Shown: positions 1 through 8,640 of the stretch, one piece after another | How positions within the stretch are numbered: position 1 is the first letter of the stretch | Layout of the letters: each line of letters starts with the position of its first letter | Assembly (NCBI RefSeq): GCF_900155865.1 | Contig: NZ_LT707006.1 | Span: 3,388,577-3,452,576, forward strand | Origin: Bacteroides bouchesdurhonensis | Lineage (GTDB): Bacteria > Bacteroidota > Bacteroidia > Bacteroidales > Bacteroidaceae | DNA: 64,000 nucleotides | Direction of reading: 5' to 3' | Notes under the pieces: generated by a model | What the model saw: only the letters and a program-made list of their open reading frames with translations | Databases searched by the model: none | Told to the model about the DNA's origin: nothing | Program-made: the position numbers and the translations under genes

Positions 1-343
1 AGCCACCCCCTCCATTAACACTTTTCAACACGAACTGTTGTGGAAGAGTGTAAAAGTCTATATCTTCAAATTTATCCCATACACCAAGTGTAGGAATAAG
101 ATATTTCTCACCTATGACATCTTTTATAACACTTTTAATTTCTGCCTTATCCACTAAAGAAGTAAGGATAGGATTGCGATAATTAATTTTAAGCCAGTTA
201 ATTTTTTCATTAAAAGTCTGTGGATTATCAAGATGCAACTTCCTACCCATAATTAACCTATAACGAATCTTAAGATAAATTTCATCTGGCATCCATGTAC
301 AAGTTCTCGCAATAATTGCTGCTATAATTCTACTCAAAGTCAT
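1..343 (-). CDS. TupA-like ATP-grasp glycosyltransferase, partial (C-terminus outside window)
   Basis: Reading the minus strand from an ATG at 343 gives 114 residues without a stop, running off the left edge. The translation contains MPDEIYLKIRYRL, a TFNEKINWLK block and a YLIPTLGVW block, which are hallmarks of the N-terminal part of the TupA-like ATP-grasp family found in bacterial polysaccharide loci, where members are thought to act in cell-surface polysaccharide assembly. The catalytic ATP-grasp region lies outside the window. It is the distal gene of the capsule operon seen here, 39 bases after the GT4 gene. The family call is by pattern only; the exact reaction cannot be stated. Confidence 0.75.
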   Translation of the reverse strand, partial: MTLSRIIAAIIARTCTWMPDEIYLKIRYRLIMGRKLHLDNPQTFNEKINWLKINYRNPILTSLVDKAEIKSVIKDVIGEKYLIPTLGVWDKFEDIDFYTLPQQFVLKSVNGGGG

Positions 344-382
344 AATGTTTAACTTAATTAAACTATATTATTTTCTACAAAC

Positions 383-1411
383 TTAGTCTCTTAATAACTC
401 CAATATGTAGTTTTTTAAAGAATTGTAGTTTTCATCCCAATTATGATATTCTTTAACATAATTATATAACAAATCAACTTTCATACTAGCTTCTTCAGGC
501 TTTGAAATGATCTCGTCTATTGCCTTTATCAGACTTTCTGCATCTGTATATGTATAAAAACAATCTGGTATATCTTTAAATGCCCAGAAGTTGTGAGGTT
601 CTCCAATTGTAGGACATTTATAGGCAAATCCATCAAGCATCTTATTAAGAATGCCTGCGTGTTTTGGCATAATCATAAGATTGATGTCAATTTGGTCAAA
701 GTACTCTTTCAAGTCCTTTACTTCGCCTATACACTTTATATTTTCATATTTGCCAAAGTAGTCTTTTTGAAACTGGTTCATACCTCTACCACATATCCTG
801 AGTTCTATATTGGGGTTCATTTTTACTACATTTTTCCATACATACTCTAAAAAACATCGCTTTTCACGTCCAACAATTCCACTGTTCCAGCTAGACAAAA
901 AACCAAGGATTATCTTCCCATCTTTGATTCTCTCAGCTTTGCTTACTGAAGGAAGATTTACACCATTTTGTATTACCATTATTTTGTTGGATGCATTCTT
1001 TCCAATTATTCTGTCGAAATAACTCTTATCACTATATGACACAAGCATAACCCTTTTATATCGATTAAAGACAAGTTTCTCCAAGAAACGATCTTGAATA
1101 TACCTTAGATAATCAATGTTTCTGTCTTTGAACGACAATATTTTTTTCCCTTTGAAATAGTGGTATTGTGACAAGTCAATAAGCGAAATAGCATCTACCA
1201 TTAACGATAATTGGCACTTCGATTTATCTCTTTTCATTACATCAATAGGTTCCAACAAACCATAAGGCAATATGATATCGTAATTCATCGCTTCATCTAT
1301 ATTGTCAATCATTGGTATATCAACACTAGGGAACTTCTTCTGAATGTTTTCAAAAATCACCCTAATACCTGTTGGTTTGAGATCACGTGAATAAAAGCAT
1401 AAAGTTTTCAT
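383..1411 (-). CDS. Glycosyltransferase family 4-like protein
   Basis: This 342-residue protein has the layout of a GT-B glycosyltransferase: an N-terminal acceptor half, then a donor half beginning near residue 165 with a strand reading KIILGFLSSW, an IELRICGRG strand, and a C-terminal acidic segment around the PKHAG...KMLDGFAYKCPTIG block typical of GT4 nucleotide-sugar binding. It would add one sugar to the lipid-linked repeat unit at the cytoplasmic face of the inner membrane. It lies between the putative polymerase and the ATP-grasp gene, all on the minus strand and AT-rich. Donor and acceptor sugars cannot be told from sequence. Confidence 0.8.
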   Translation of the reverse strand: MKTLCFYSRDLKPTGIRVIFENIQKKFPSVDIPMIDNIDEAMNYDIILPYGLLEPIDVMKRDKSKCQLSLMVDAISLIDLSQYHYFKGKKILSFKDRNIDYLRYIQDRFLEKLVFNRYKRVMLVSYSDKSYFDRIIGKNASNKIMVIQNGVNLPSVSKAERIKDGKIILGFLSSWNSGIVGREKRCFLEYVWKNVVKMNPNIELRICGRGMNQFQKDYFGKYENIKCIGEVKDLKEYFDQIDINLMIMPKHAGILNKMLDGFAYKCPTIGEPHNFWAFKDIPDCFYTYTDAESLIKAIDEIISKPEEASMKVDLLYNYVKEYHNWDENYNSLKNYILELLRD

Positions 1412-1449
1412 ATAACAGATGCTGATTAGATGTATATTTGACCAAGGAT

Positions 1450-2787
1450 TTATACAAGTTTTTTATAATAATATTTTGCTATCATGATTTTTATAATGAT
1501 AGAGACTATAGATGACATAAAAAGAGAATCAATAAAAAAAGAAAAGGACCTAGCAAACACTAGAGTATAAAAGAAGAAAAAAAGAATTAATCTGAAAGGA
1601 GGCCTTGCTAGCATTTTTCTATTGTTATCACCGTAGAAACACATAAAGACATAAATTGCTACGAGGATAAAACACATAGGATAACCTCCCCATAACAACC
1701 CGTCACATAATCCTGTAACTCCAGAAGAGTGATGTACATTTTCGGGAACGCCATCAATCACTCTGGTCATATATGCAGAACCACCTCTTAGCCCCAACAG
1801 CATTGGAACATTTGAGAAATCAAAACTCCACATATCATTATCAATAACATCTTTTACTTTTACATAATAAATACCCGTCAAAAATGTACGTATATATAAA
1901 GAGGAGTTATCTTCATTTGTATTGCCTGCCTTTTTCACTGTGCTCATTAAATTTTCGACAGTCAACTGACCCGAATCGCGTGCTTGCTCAATAATAGGAT
2001 ACATAATAGATAGCGCAATCACTAAAGGCAGAATGTATTTGATTACAAACTTTCGATTTACATAATTTGCAAAAGCAAGCATGATAAACACGGGCAAGAA
2101 AGACAAAACAAAAGCACCTTTGCTATTTCTTACAAACATCTCCAACAAGGCATAAACTACAAATATGATGACTGTAGTTTTTTTTATCTTATTACCTTTA
2201 ATTATCTGGTCGTATATAAACACTGCAAATATATAAGGATATAGGTTAGCTCTGTACTCATCAATAATACCATTAAGATGAAACGGAAGAACTGTTTTCG
2301 CATCAAAATGATCACCTGCAAGACCTAAAACAAGTGTTAGAAATTGAAGGGAAAAAACCAAAAAAGTAGCCCCAATAAAGTACCTATTTATTTTATTAGA
2401 TTGAACTTTATTTGGCAGTGTCCGCTCTACGACAATATCTTTTGTTATTCTTGTAAACGATAATAGGATATTGAGCAATAGAAATATAATAAAAAACAGA
2501 TAATTACCCCAAATTGCTAATTGTTTATATTCGCTCAATGTGATATAATTTCTAAAAAATCCAACACTTGATAATTCGAAAAATGAAACAACGTGTACAC
2601 TACAGAAAATATACAATATCAAAAACATAGCAAACACCCTTGTTTGCAAATTTGTCACTCTCCTAAAATAATTTCCAATTAAAAACAAATTTAGGCCCGA
2701 TATTAACACATCAGTTGTATCAAATTCATACTTTATGGTAAATAGAATTGTAAATGTTGAAAGGATAAGAAAAAGAATTTTTCTCAT
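1450..2787 (-). CDS. O-antigen/capsule polymerase-like membrane protein (Wzy-like)
   Basis: A 445-residue, very hydrophobic protein with roughly ten to twelve predicted membrane segments from the N-terminus (KILFLILSTFTILFT) to the C-terminus. It has a long soluble loop in the second half (about residues 265-345) containing charged and aromatic residues, as in Wzy-type polymerases that join repeat units at the periplasmic face. Wzy proteins are poorly conserved, so the call rests on size, topology and its place between a glycosyltransferase and a pyruvyl transferase in a locus that also has a flippase. Another oligosaccharide-modifying membrane enzyme is the main alternative. Confidence 0.65.
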   Translation of the reverse strand: MRKILFLILSTFTILFTIKYEFDTTDVLISGLNLFLIGNYFRRVTNLQTRVFAMFLILYIFCSVHVVSFFELSSVGFFRNYITLSEYKQLAIWGNYLFFIIFLLLNILLSFTRITKDIVVERTLPNKVQSNKINRYFIGATFLVFSLQFLTLVLGLAGDHFDAKTVLPFHLNGIIDEYRANLYPYIFAVFIYDQIIKGNKIKKTTVIIFVVYALLEMFVRNSKGAFVLSFLPVFIMLAFANYVNRKFVIKYILPLVIALSIMYPIIEQARDSGQLTVENLMSTVKKAGNTNEDNSSLYIRTFLTGIYYVKVKDVIDNDMWSFDFSNVPMLLGLRGGSAYMTRVIDGVPENVHHSSGVTGLCDGLLWGGYPMCFILVAIYVFMCFYGDNNRKMLARPPFRLILFFFFYTLVFARSFSFFIDSLFMSSIVSIIIKIMIAKYYYKKLV

Positions 2788-2845
2788 TATGCTGATTTAA
2801 TCGTTGTATATACAGATTAGAAAGTTTTCCAAGAACACATTTGTA

Positions 2846-3913
2846 TTAAGCGAGAGAACTTCTTAGAAAAGATATACTTTCTTCGCGAAGTTTATCTAGT
2901 TTTGTATCAACCTCATCCCAATCGATTGAGTAATTAAAACTATTATAACTTATTTCCGAGTAGCTCGCCAATGCTTTCCTCAAATTCATCTTACCCAGCA
3001 AATTCTTAATTCTAGCACCTCCTCTTCGTTCATTTTGAATTACTATAAACTTTTTATGATATAAAATAGAAAAAACAGTACCATGAAAAGAATCTGTTAC
3101 TATATAATCAGCATCTCTGACCATTGAAAGCCATATAGACACACTGTCTGTACTTATGATATTCTCGTTAACACTTTTTATTATAACATCTTTATCTAAA
3201 CCTTTTCCCAATAATTTTATTACTTTTTCTTTTTCTTGATTATTATCTAGTATGTATGCAAAAATATAAGGGCAAGAATTAACTCTGGACTCCTCAACTT
3301 TTGCATAGTCTTCTCGATTTAGTAACAAGGTCGGATCAAGAACAGATAATACATCTTTTCTTTCAAAGTAAGTCTTACACAATTGTATTCCACTATCTTC
3401 ACGAACACTAACATAATCAAACATCCAAAGTAATTTTTTACATTTAATAGTTTGTTTATCAGTATATTCCCACTTAGAAGTTCCAAAAGAGGCCGCATAA
3501 GAAATTCTCCTCAAGTGCAGATCTTTCACATATTTAAGATATAAATCTTCAATCTTCCAATTATAAGCAGGTCGCCATGTCTGGTCGCTACCTACAATCA
3601 ACGCTTCTAGACCGTTTTCTAAAACATCTTCTCGTTTATACCAAACTCGTTCAGAAGTACTTTTAATATATTTTTGTATAAAACTCTCCATTCCAATTTT
3701 CCGAGAATCTATAGATTTTTGAGATTCAGGTAGCCTGCTATGTGTGATAAAGGCTTTTATATAAGAAAGAAAAAATTGGATTAAAGTAATCTTACCAATT
3801 CTCAATGTTAAAGGTTGATGCCCTAATCTCAACAACACTTGCTGAAGGGCAAAATTCTGTAATACTCCTCCGTAATTTAATCCTAAAGGCTGTGTTAATA
3901 TTCCAATTTTCAT
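2846..3913 (-). CDS. Polysaccharide pyruvyl transferase family protein
   Basis: The start MKIGILTQPLGLNYGGVLQN is the classic N-terminus of the polysaccharide pyruvyl transferase family, which adds ketal-linked pyruvate from phosphoenolpyruvate to surface glycans. Later blocks SDQTWRP, ISYAASFG, VREDSGIQL, VSVLDPTLLL and TDSFHGTVFSI also match the family. I chose the ATG at 3913 because it begins the conserved strand; a GTG at 3964 would add 17 residues and overlap the stop of the upstream gene. It follows the iron-sulfur F420-hydrogenase-beta-like gene, a pairing common in Bacteroides capsule loci. Length is about 355 residues, usual for the family. Confidence 0.88.
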   Translation of the reverse strand: MKIGILTQPLGLNYGGVLQNFALQQVLLRLGHQPLTLRIGKITLIQFFLSYIKAFITHSRLPESQKSIDSRKIGMESFIQKYIKSTSERVWYKREDVLENGLEALIVGSDQTWRPAYNWKIEDLYLKYVKDLHLRRISYAASFGTSKWEYTDKQTIKCKKLLWMFDYVSVREDSGIQLCKTYFERKDVLSVLDPTLLLNREDYAKVEESRVNSCPYIFAYILDNNQEKEKVIKLLGKGLDKDVIIKSVNENIISTDSVSIWLSMVRDADYIVTDSFHGTVFSILYHKKFIVIQNERRGGARIKNLLGKMNLRKALASYSEISYNSFNYSIDWDEVDTKLDKLREESISFLRSSLA

Positions 3914-3957
3914 ATCATATTCTAAAGTTTGAAAACTAATTTTAATTCGACCGTTTT

Positions 3958-5142
3958 TCAACACTTTATTCTATTCAATAATGCCCCAAAATACTTCTTT
4001 ATGAATATAATGACTTTCCTCCAAGGAGAAACATAAGTGCAAGTCTCAATAATCAAATTAAAAGGCTCTTCTAGAATGTAATGTTTAAAGAAGAATTCTC
4101 TTTTCTCAGGCTTACTTGTAGAGCTGAAATATACAGGGTTGTTATATGTAGCCTCGCATAATGTTGTTTTCTTGCTTTCAAAATCACAACAATTGAAGTA
4201 GCTCTCTCCCTTATCCGTATTAATAATAGCTAAACCAACTCCTGATAAATCAAAGAAACTTGGGAAGAAACGTTTTACACCCCAGAAATCAGCTATGGTC
4301 AAATCCGACCTACTTGTTCCTCCCTTTGCTGGACAAGAATAACATGAAGGTCGAAGATAAAGGTCTTTTAAAAACCCCTTCATATATGGATTTTTAGTAA
4401 ACGAATCTGAGGTCATAACTAATTTTTTATTTTCATCATCTAAAGAGTTTCCCCAGACAACAAAGCCGAATTTTTGCCAGTTGTGACCAGTTCTAGATTT
4501 TTCTCTAAAACTTATATCTGTTACTTCAAATTTACCAATAAATGTTTCGTTTAAATATTTTCTCCAAACGCCTGGACTTGGAACCCCGTGACAAATAAAG
4601 TCAATGGTAAAAAGATTATTATATTCTTTTCTGAGATACAGTTTCAATGCAGCTATTTGGCATGATGTACCTATGTACATAACCTCCTTATCTTCTTTTA
4701 AATATTTCTCTGTTTCGGCAAATGTATTCTCAACTCTGCTCTGCATGTACTTACTTCGCATCATCGGTTCAAGTTCTTCGAGTGTTGTTGCTGCTACATG
4801 GTGAGCTTCCCAATTTTCATCGAAAACAACACCAAACACGACTCCATCTTTCTCAATATTTTTCTCTGCCAACGCAATGAACAAGCCTCCAGAAGAACTT
4901 AACTCCCGTTTTTGTAGATTTCTATTTTTTACCGCATAAACCTTCAACGGTTCTTTCGTTTCTGCTTGATTAATTATAGGACAAACCTTCTCGCAAAGAC
5001 CACAATCTATACAAATCTCTGTATCAACATGAGGATACAAGAAACCTTCTTCGTCCTCTTTCATGATGATGCATTGTTTTGGACAACGCTGCACACAAGC
5101 AGAACAACCACAACACTTAGATTTGTCACTTATTTCAATCAT
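3958..5142 (-). CDS. Coenzyme F420 hydrogenase/dehydrogenase beta-subunit family iron-sulfur protein
   Basis: The N-terminus holds two ferredoxin-type 4Fe-4S motifs, CCGCSACVQRCPKQC and CIDCGLCEKVCPI, followed by a domain with SSSGGLFIALAE and IGTSCQIAALK blocks and a further cysteine pair (RPSCYSCPAKGG), as in the FrhB family. Members encoded in capsule loci are thought to reduce or otherwise modify a sugar or lipid-linked intermediate, though the substrate is unknown. I chose the ATG at 5142, which begins MIEISDKSKC; an ATG at 5166 is also possible. The gene overlaps the flippase stop (5135), showing translational coupling, and the next gene follows almost without spacing. Confidence 0.85.
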   Translation of the reverse strand: MIEISDKSKCCGCSACVQRCPKQCIIMKEDEEGFLYPHVDTEICIDCGLCEKVCPIINQAETKEPLKVYAVKNRNLQKRELSSSGGLFIALAEKNIEKDGVVFGVVFDENWEAHHVAATTLEELEPMMRSKYMQSRVENTFAETEKYLKEDKEVMYIGTSCQIAALKLYLRKEYNNLFTIDFICHGVPSPGVWRKYLNETFIGKFEVTDISFREKSRTGHNWQKFGFVVWGNSLDDENKKLVMTSDSFTKNPYMKGFLKDLYLRPSCYSCPAKGGTSRSDLTIADFWGVKRFFPSFFDLSGVGLAIINTDKGESYFNCCDFESKKTTLCEATYNNPVYFSSTSKPEKREFFFKHYILEEPFNLIIETCTYVSPWRKVIIFIKKYFGALLNRIKC

Positions 5143-6460
5143 TTTTTCTTCTAACTTTTGATACAATCGCTAATACAGGAAAAGCGAAAAGTCTTCGCTC
5201 ATTATCGGTAAGAACAAAATGCCATGCTAAAGGAATATAAACAGCCATGAAAGATACAGTAAATATCAATAAATCAAATATGCTGTCAATATCAAATAGA
5301 TGTTTTAGACAAAGAAACAATATCGTAACAGTAACAGGTACAATACTCATTTTTATGATCTCTTTCCAAAAGCCTAAAATATCTATATTTTGTTTCCTTT
5401 GATAAAATATATTCATTATAACACCTTGCCCAATCACTAAAGCACCACCAATGGCTAGCGCACAACCTATGCCTCCGTATAGTTTAGATAAAGGAATCTG
5501 CAAAGCTAAACTTACTAATGCAATAGAAATATAAAGAATACTTCTAAACTTCATTTGATTACGAGCCTGTAGAATGCTAATACCTAAGTTCTGGATAAGT
5601 GGAGCAAGTAAAGAAACAAAGAATATTAATGTTATTATGAAAGCATCACTATATTCATCCCCTGCCCAGTAATAGATAAATTGCTTACCTATAACGATAA
5701 AACCGGAAATCACAAGACTTATTATAATATACTGTATTCGACCAGTTCTTATAAATAAGTCTGAAACCTCCTTCATATCTACCTCCTTGACTACCATGCT
5801 TGTTATCCTAGGAAGAAAAACTCCCGAGATTGCAGTTGAGAACATCATATACATTTGTTGCAACATAATTGCAACAGCAAACACCGACACAGCTACTGTT
5901 CCTGAAACAGCACCAAGAACGAACTGCCCCGTGCTCCAATATATTCTCTCCATTATAACATTCAAGAAAATCCAAAATGAATATACTATAATTTCTAGTA
6001 ATAATGATTTCTCTATCTTCTTATAATGTATTTCAATATGAATTCTATTTTTACAATAGAAATAGTTTAGACCTAGTACTATAAAGTTAAAAGCAGTTTG
6101 AATTACAACCATAGCAATCGCCTTGTAACCAAAACATAGCAATGCAATCATTATTCCAGTACTAAGTATAGTTTTTAGGATTTGAACTACTCGTAAAAAT
6201 ATAAAATCCTCGTATGCTGTGATAATAGCACCGTAGATGCTAAGTGGGAAAGTCGCAGCTAGATTTATAACCATCAAAAGAATTATAACCTTAGTTCTGG
6301 AAAGTTCAACGACAGAAAGGGCTTCACCAAAGATTGCTTCAACATTAGAGTAAAGTACGATACCAACGAGTAGCGTAATTAACCCAATTGCATAGTATAG
6401 CATAGTGAAGTTACGAAAAGAGTGTAATTTATTGGAAATGAGCATTGGGTAATCGCTCAT
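5135..6460 (-). pseudogene. Polysaccharide flippase (Wzx/MATE-like), 5'-truncated
   Basis: The 441 residues match the Wzx flippase family, which moves lipid-linked repeat units across the inner membrane. Recognisable blocks include TFPLSIYGAIITAYED, YSFWIFLNVIMERIYWSTGQFV and ISILQARNQMKFRS. Family members normally begin about 80-90 residues earlier with two more membrane helices. Here an in-frame stop (6473-6475) sits just before the first ATG, and upstream DNA no longer resembles flippase coding sequence in any frame. The missing part coincides with the change from AT-rich capsule DNA to mobile-element DNA, so I infer truncation by insertion or deletion at the junction. The remnant may be transcribed from a promoter-like box at 6545-6552 but is unlikely to be a normal flippase. 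Confidence 0.8.
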
Positions 6461-6544
6461 AATAGTAATAGGTTACGAATTAGTTAGTTATCTACTGCAT
6501 TATTCTTCTGTGCGTTGCGTAACCTTCAAAGAACTCTTCGTATG

Positions 6545-6552
6545 CAAAAGTA
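6545..6552 (-). promoter_or_regulatory. Bacteroides-type -7 box (TACTTTTG) upstream of truncated flippase
   Basis: On the minus strand this reads TACTTTTG, matching the Bacteroides -7 consensus TAnnTTTG, about 85 bases before the flippase ATG. No clear -33 box is visible. The same string could instead be part of an element attachment core, since the published CTnDOT core GTAnnTTTGC is nearly identical to the promoter box; here the first base differs. Confidence 0.4.
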
Positions 6553-6563
6553 ACAATAAAACG

Positions 6564-6594
6564 GGAGATTTAGAAATGAATCTCCTGATTTTTT
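6564..6594 (+). terminator. Intrinsic terminator-like hairpin
   Basis: GGAGATT (6564-6570) pairs with AATCTCC (6579-6585) across an 8-base loop and is followed by TGATTTTTT. A 7-bp stem with a T-run fits a rho-independent terminator for plus-strand transcription; the other strand also has a T-rich tail, so it may work both ways. It lies at the border between capsule and mobile DNA. Confidence 0.5.
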
Positions 6595-7405
6595 CTTCTC
6601 ACACAAGTTTTTCCGTAAAAGCGATTTTATCCGTCAGCACACCATCGCCCAAAAAGATTTTGAACGAACGTGTGCCGACTGCCGCATAAGCGGAGAAAAG
6701 GGCTTTGCCTCACGCCTAAACAATAGTTTAGACTGATGAGACAAGGCCCCTTTCTTTTGTGCTTATGCCAAAGAGGTGCTTTTACGGGGTTTTGACGATT
6801 TTTCTTTTTTCGTTGTCCTTTTGAGCCGGAAGCGGAAAGCCGTGTATGACCGCACATTCCATAAATGGAACAAGCCGTCACTCACGGCAGACAAACCGGG
6901 AAGAATGATTTTATCCATCCGACCAAACACGTTTGGCCAAACAGATAAAAACATACTTCCTTGCCGATGGTTTGCCTGGTTTCACGCTACCGGCTATGTT
7001 CTTTTCTGTTGGGGATGTCTTTCTCACGGATTTCTCTTTTGAAGTTTTCCTGTCTAATCTGCCTCTACTTCCGTTTACCTCCATTTTCGCGCCTTTCAGT
7101 GAGCCGCATCAGGCAGTCATTTTCGTGCTGGGTGCAAAGGTAACTCCGGGATTGTACGGGAAAGCAAGGTCAAGCCTCCTGTTTTCTGGAAAAATCTCCA
7201 GCCCTTCGGGTAGTATTTTCCCGAAAAACCTTGCATTCCCTAATCCCTACCTTTTTAAGCACCCGAAACGAAAACGACCGATGCGACAGAAAGACGCATT
7301 AAAAAAAATGTCGGATAAACGAGAGGCAGATAAGATAGTTTGAAACTCAACTCCCTCAGCTCTTGAATCCGCATTAAAAAACAAAAAATCAAAAACAAAA
7401 CGGAT

Positions 7406-7741
7406 ATGAGAACGGCAATAGCAACAAAATTCGTGGCATGGGAAGTACCAAGTTTGGAGAACCTGCAAGGCAGCAAGGTGTACGGACTTCGCACCAAACT
7501 GAACAATGGTGAGAAATTGAGCCGAGAGGAAAAGGATTGGCTTACACGCAACGTGAACAGCAACACCTATTTCAAGAGCGCAGTACCCTTGCAAGGTTGG
7601 ATGTTTGACTTTTCCGACATTCTCCGAACCTACATTGTAAAGCAGTATGGACATTGGGCGGAATACAAGGCTACCGACAAGACCGCACTCCGCAGTTTCC
7701 TATACGGCAGGATAGACAGCATCGTGGAACTTAACAAATGA
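7406..7741 (+). CDS. Hypothetical protein of CTnDOT-type element
   Basis: A 111-residue soluble protein starting MRTAIATKFVAWEV and ending DSIVELNK, with no recognised domain. It opens a plus-strand run of tightly packed small genes (7406-11379) at the end of the CTnDOT-like element, opposite in direction to the tra operon. Codon use resembles the next genes, and the following gene starts 7 bases later, so co-transcription is likely. The conserved-looking mixture of charged and aromatic residues supports a real gene; function is unknown. Confidence 0.65.
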   Translation: MRTAIATKFVAWEVPSLENLQGSKVYGLRTKLNNGEKLSREEKDWLTRNVNSNTYFKSAVPLQGWMFDFSDILRTYIVKQYGHWAEYKATDKTALRSFLYGRIDSIVELNK

Positions 7742-7748
7742 TACGGCT

Positions 7749-7964
7749 ATGACAGCAACGGTAAATTTCAGACAAATGGCGCAATACATAGGGCTTGCGA
7801 TATGCACCCTAATCATGCGCACCGCCTTTTGGGTGTCCGGCATCCTTTGGTACATCGTCAGAGAGATAATAAACGGAGTGTTCCGAGTGGCAATAGGGGT
7901 AATCGTGGCTATTCTTTCCGTTATCCTGTTCTTCGGCTTCATTCTTTGGTTATTCACCCTTTAA
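7749..7964 (+). CDS. Small two-helix membrane protein
   Basis: This 71-residue protein has two hydrophobic stretches, around residues 11-35 and 43-70, separated by a short basic turn, so it is probably an inner-membrane hairpin protein. It starts 7 bases after the preceding gene and its end lies 11 bases before the next ATG, consistent with one operon. No family is recognised. Its presence among PcfJ/PcfK-like genes suggests an accessory role in the mobile element, but this is only inferred from position. Confidence 0.6.
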   Translation: MTATVNFRQMAQYIGLAICTLIMRTAFWVSGILWYIVREIINGVFRVAIGVIVAILSVILFFGFILWLFTL

Positions 7965-7975
7965 TCCCTACCGAC

Positions 7976-8197
7976 ATGGCAAAGAGAAGAAGCAAGACAG
8001 TGGAGCAACAATGCAGATACTACGAGGTGGGCAACATCTTCGAGTACATGGTGGAAACATACCTCAACGGCAATATGTCCGTGTTCCGTGGACTCTACCA
8101 CGAACTGAACAAGAACGCACGGAAGGACTTTATAGACTTCCTATTGAGCGAGGTTGAGCCGATTTATTGGAGGGAGATTTTGAAACATACTATTTGA
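7976..8197 (+). CDS. Small hypothetical protein
   Basis: The ATG at 7976 starts MAKRRSKTVEQQ and gives 73 residues, basic at the N-terminus and acidic later, mostly helical in character. A longer open frame begins at 7802 but overlaps the membrane-protein gene in another frame, so I reject that extension. It fits the spacing of the small-gene operon. No domain is recognised. Confidence 0.6.
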   Translation: MAKRRSKTVEQQCRYYEVGNIFEYMVETYLNGNMSVFRGLYHELNKNARKDFIDFLLSEVEPIYWREILKHTI

Positions 8198-8220
8198 CAA
8201 CTCATAAAAACGACAGCGAT

Positions 8221-8640
8221 ATGAAAGGAACAGACCATTTCAAGAGAACGATACAGATGTATTTGGAACAACGTGCGGAGGAAGACACGCTCTTTGCGAA
8301 GAACTACCGCAATCCAGCCAAGAACATTGACGATTGCGTAACCTACATTCTGAACTATGTGCAGAAAAGCGGTTGTAACGGCTTCACGGACGGAGAGATA
8401 TACGGACAAGCAGTACACTACTATGACGAGAACGAGATTGAGGTGGGCAAGCCTATCCAATGCCAAGTGGCGGTGAACCACATTGTGGAACTCACGGCAG
8501 AGGAAAAAGCAGAAGCACGTCAGCAGGCAGTCCGCAGATACCAAGACGAGGAACTCCGCAAGTTGCAGAACCGCACCAAGCCGACAAAGGCGAAAACAGA
8601 AACCCAAGTTCAACCCTCATTATTTGATTTTGGCTTATGA
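8221..8640 (+). CDS. PcfK-like protein
   Basis: From the ATG at 8221 (MKGTDHFKRTIQMYL) the protein is 139 residues. The pattern of an N-terminal helical segment, a middle block CVTYILNYVQKSGCNGFTD, and an acidic then basic tail ending QPSLFDFGL matches PcfK-like proteins of Bacteroides conjugative elements, named after a gene of the enterococcal pCF10 conjugation region whose function is unknown. An ATG at 8167 overlaps the previous gene and seems less likely. Its stop overlaps the start of the next gene (ATGA at 8637-8640), indicating translational coupling with the PcfJ-like protein. Confidence 0.75.
   Translation: MKGTDHFKRTIQMYLEQRAEEDTLFAKNYRNPAKNIDDCVTYILNYVQKSGCNGFTDGEIYGQAVHYYDENEIEVGKPIQCQVAVNHIVELTAEEKAEARQQAVRRYQDEELRKLQNRTKPTKAKTETQVQPSLFDFGL

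Larger units (their letters stand above)
6461..7405. other. Noncoding junction and terminal region of the CTnDOT-like element
   Basis: About 945 bases with no convincing gene; the open frames here are short, overlapping and resemble nothing. It holds the transition from the capsule locus to the mobile element. Seen in it: two copies of a GCAAARGTAAC string (6544-6554 and 7134-7144), an inverted repeat CCAAAC-AC-GTTTGG (6923-6936) overlapping a palindrome TTTGGCCAAA (6932-6941), and hairpin-prone sequence around 7190-7235. Such a region between an element's last genes and its edge is expected to hold the att site and integrase arm sites, but no attachment site can be proved without an empty target for comparison. 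Confidence 0.5.

Noticed and set aside
6627..7343. Overlapping short open frames in the junction region
   Set aside because: They overlap each other on both strands and resemble no protein; the region is better read as noncoding element end.
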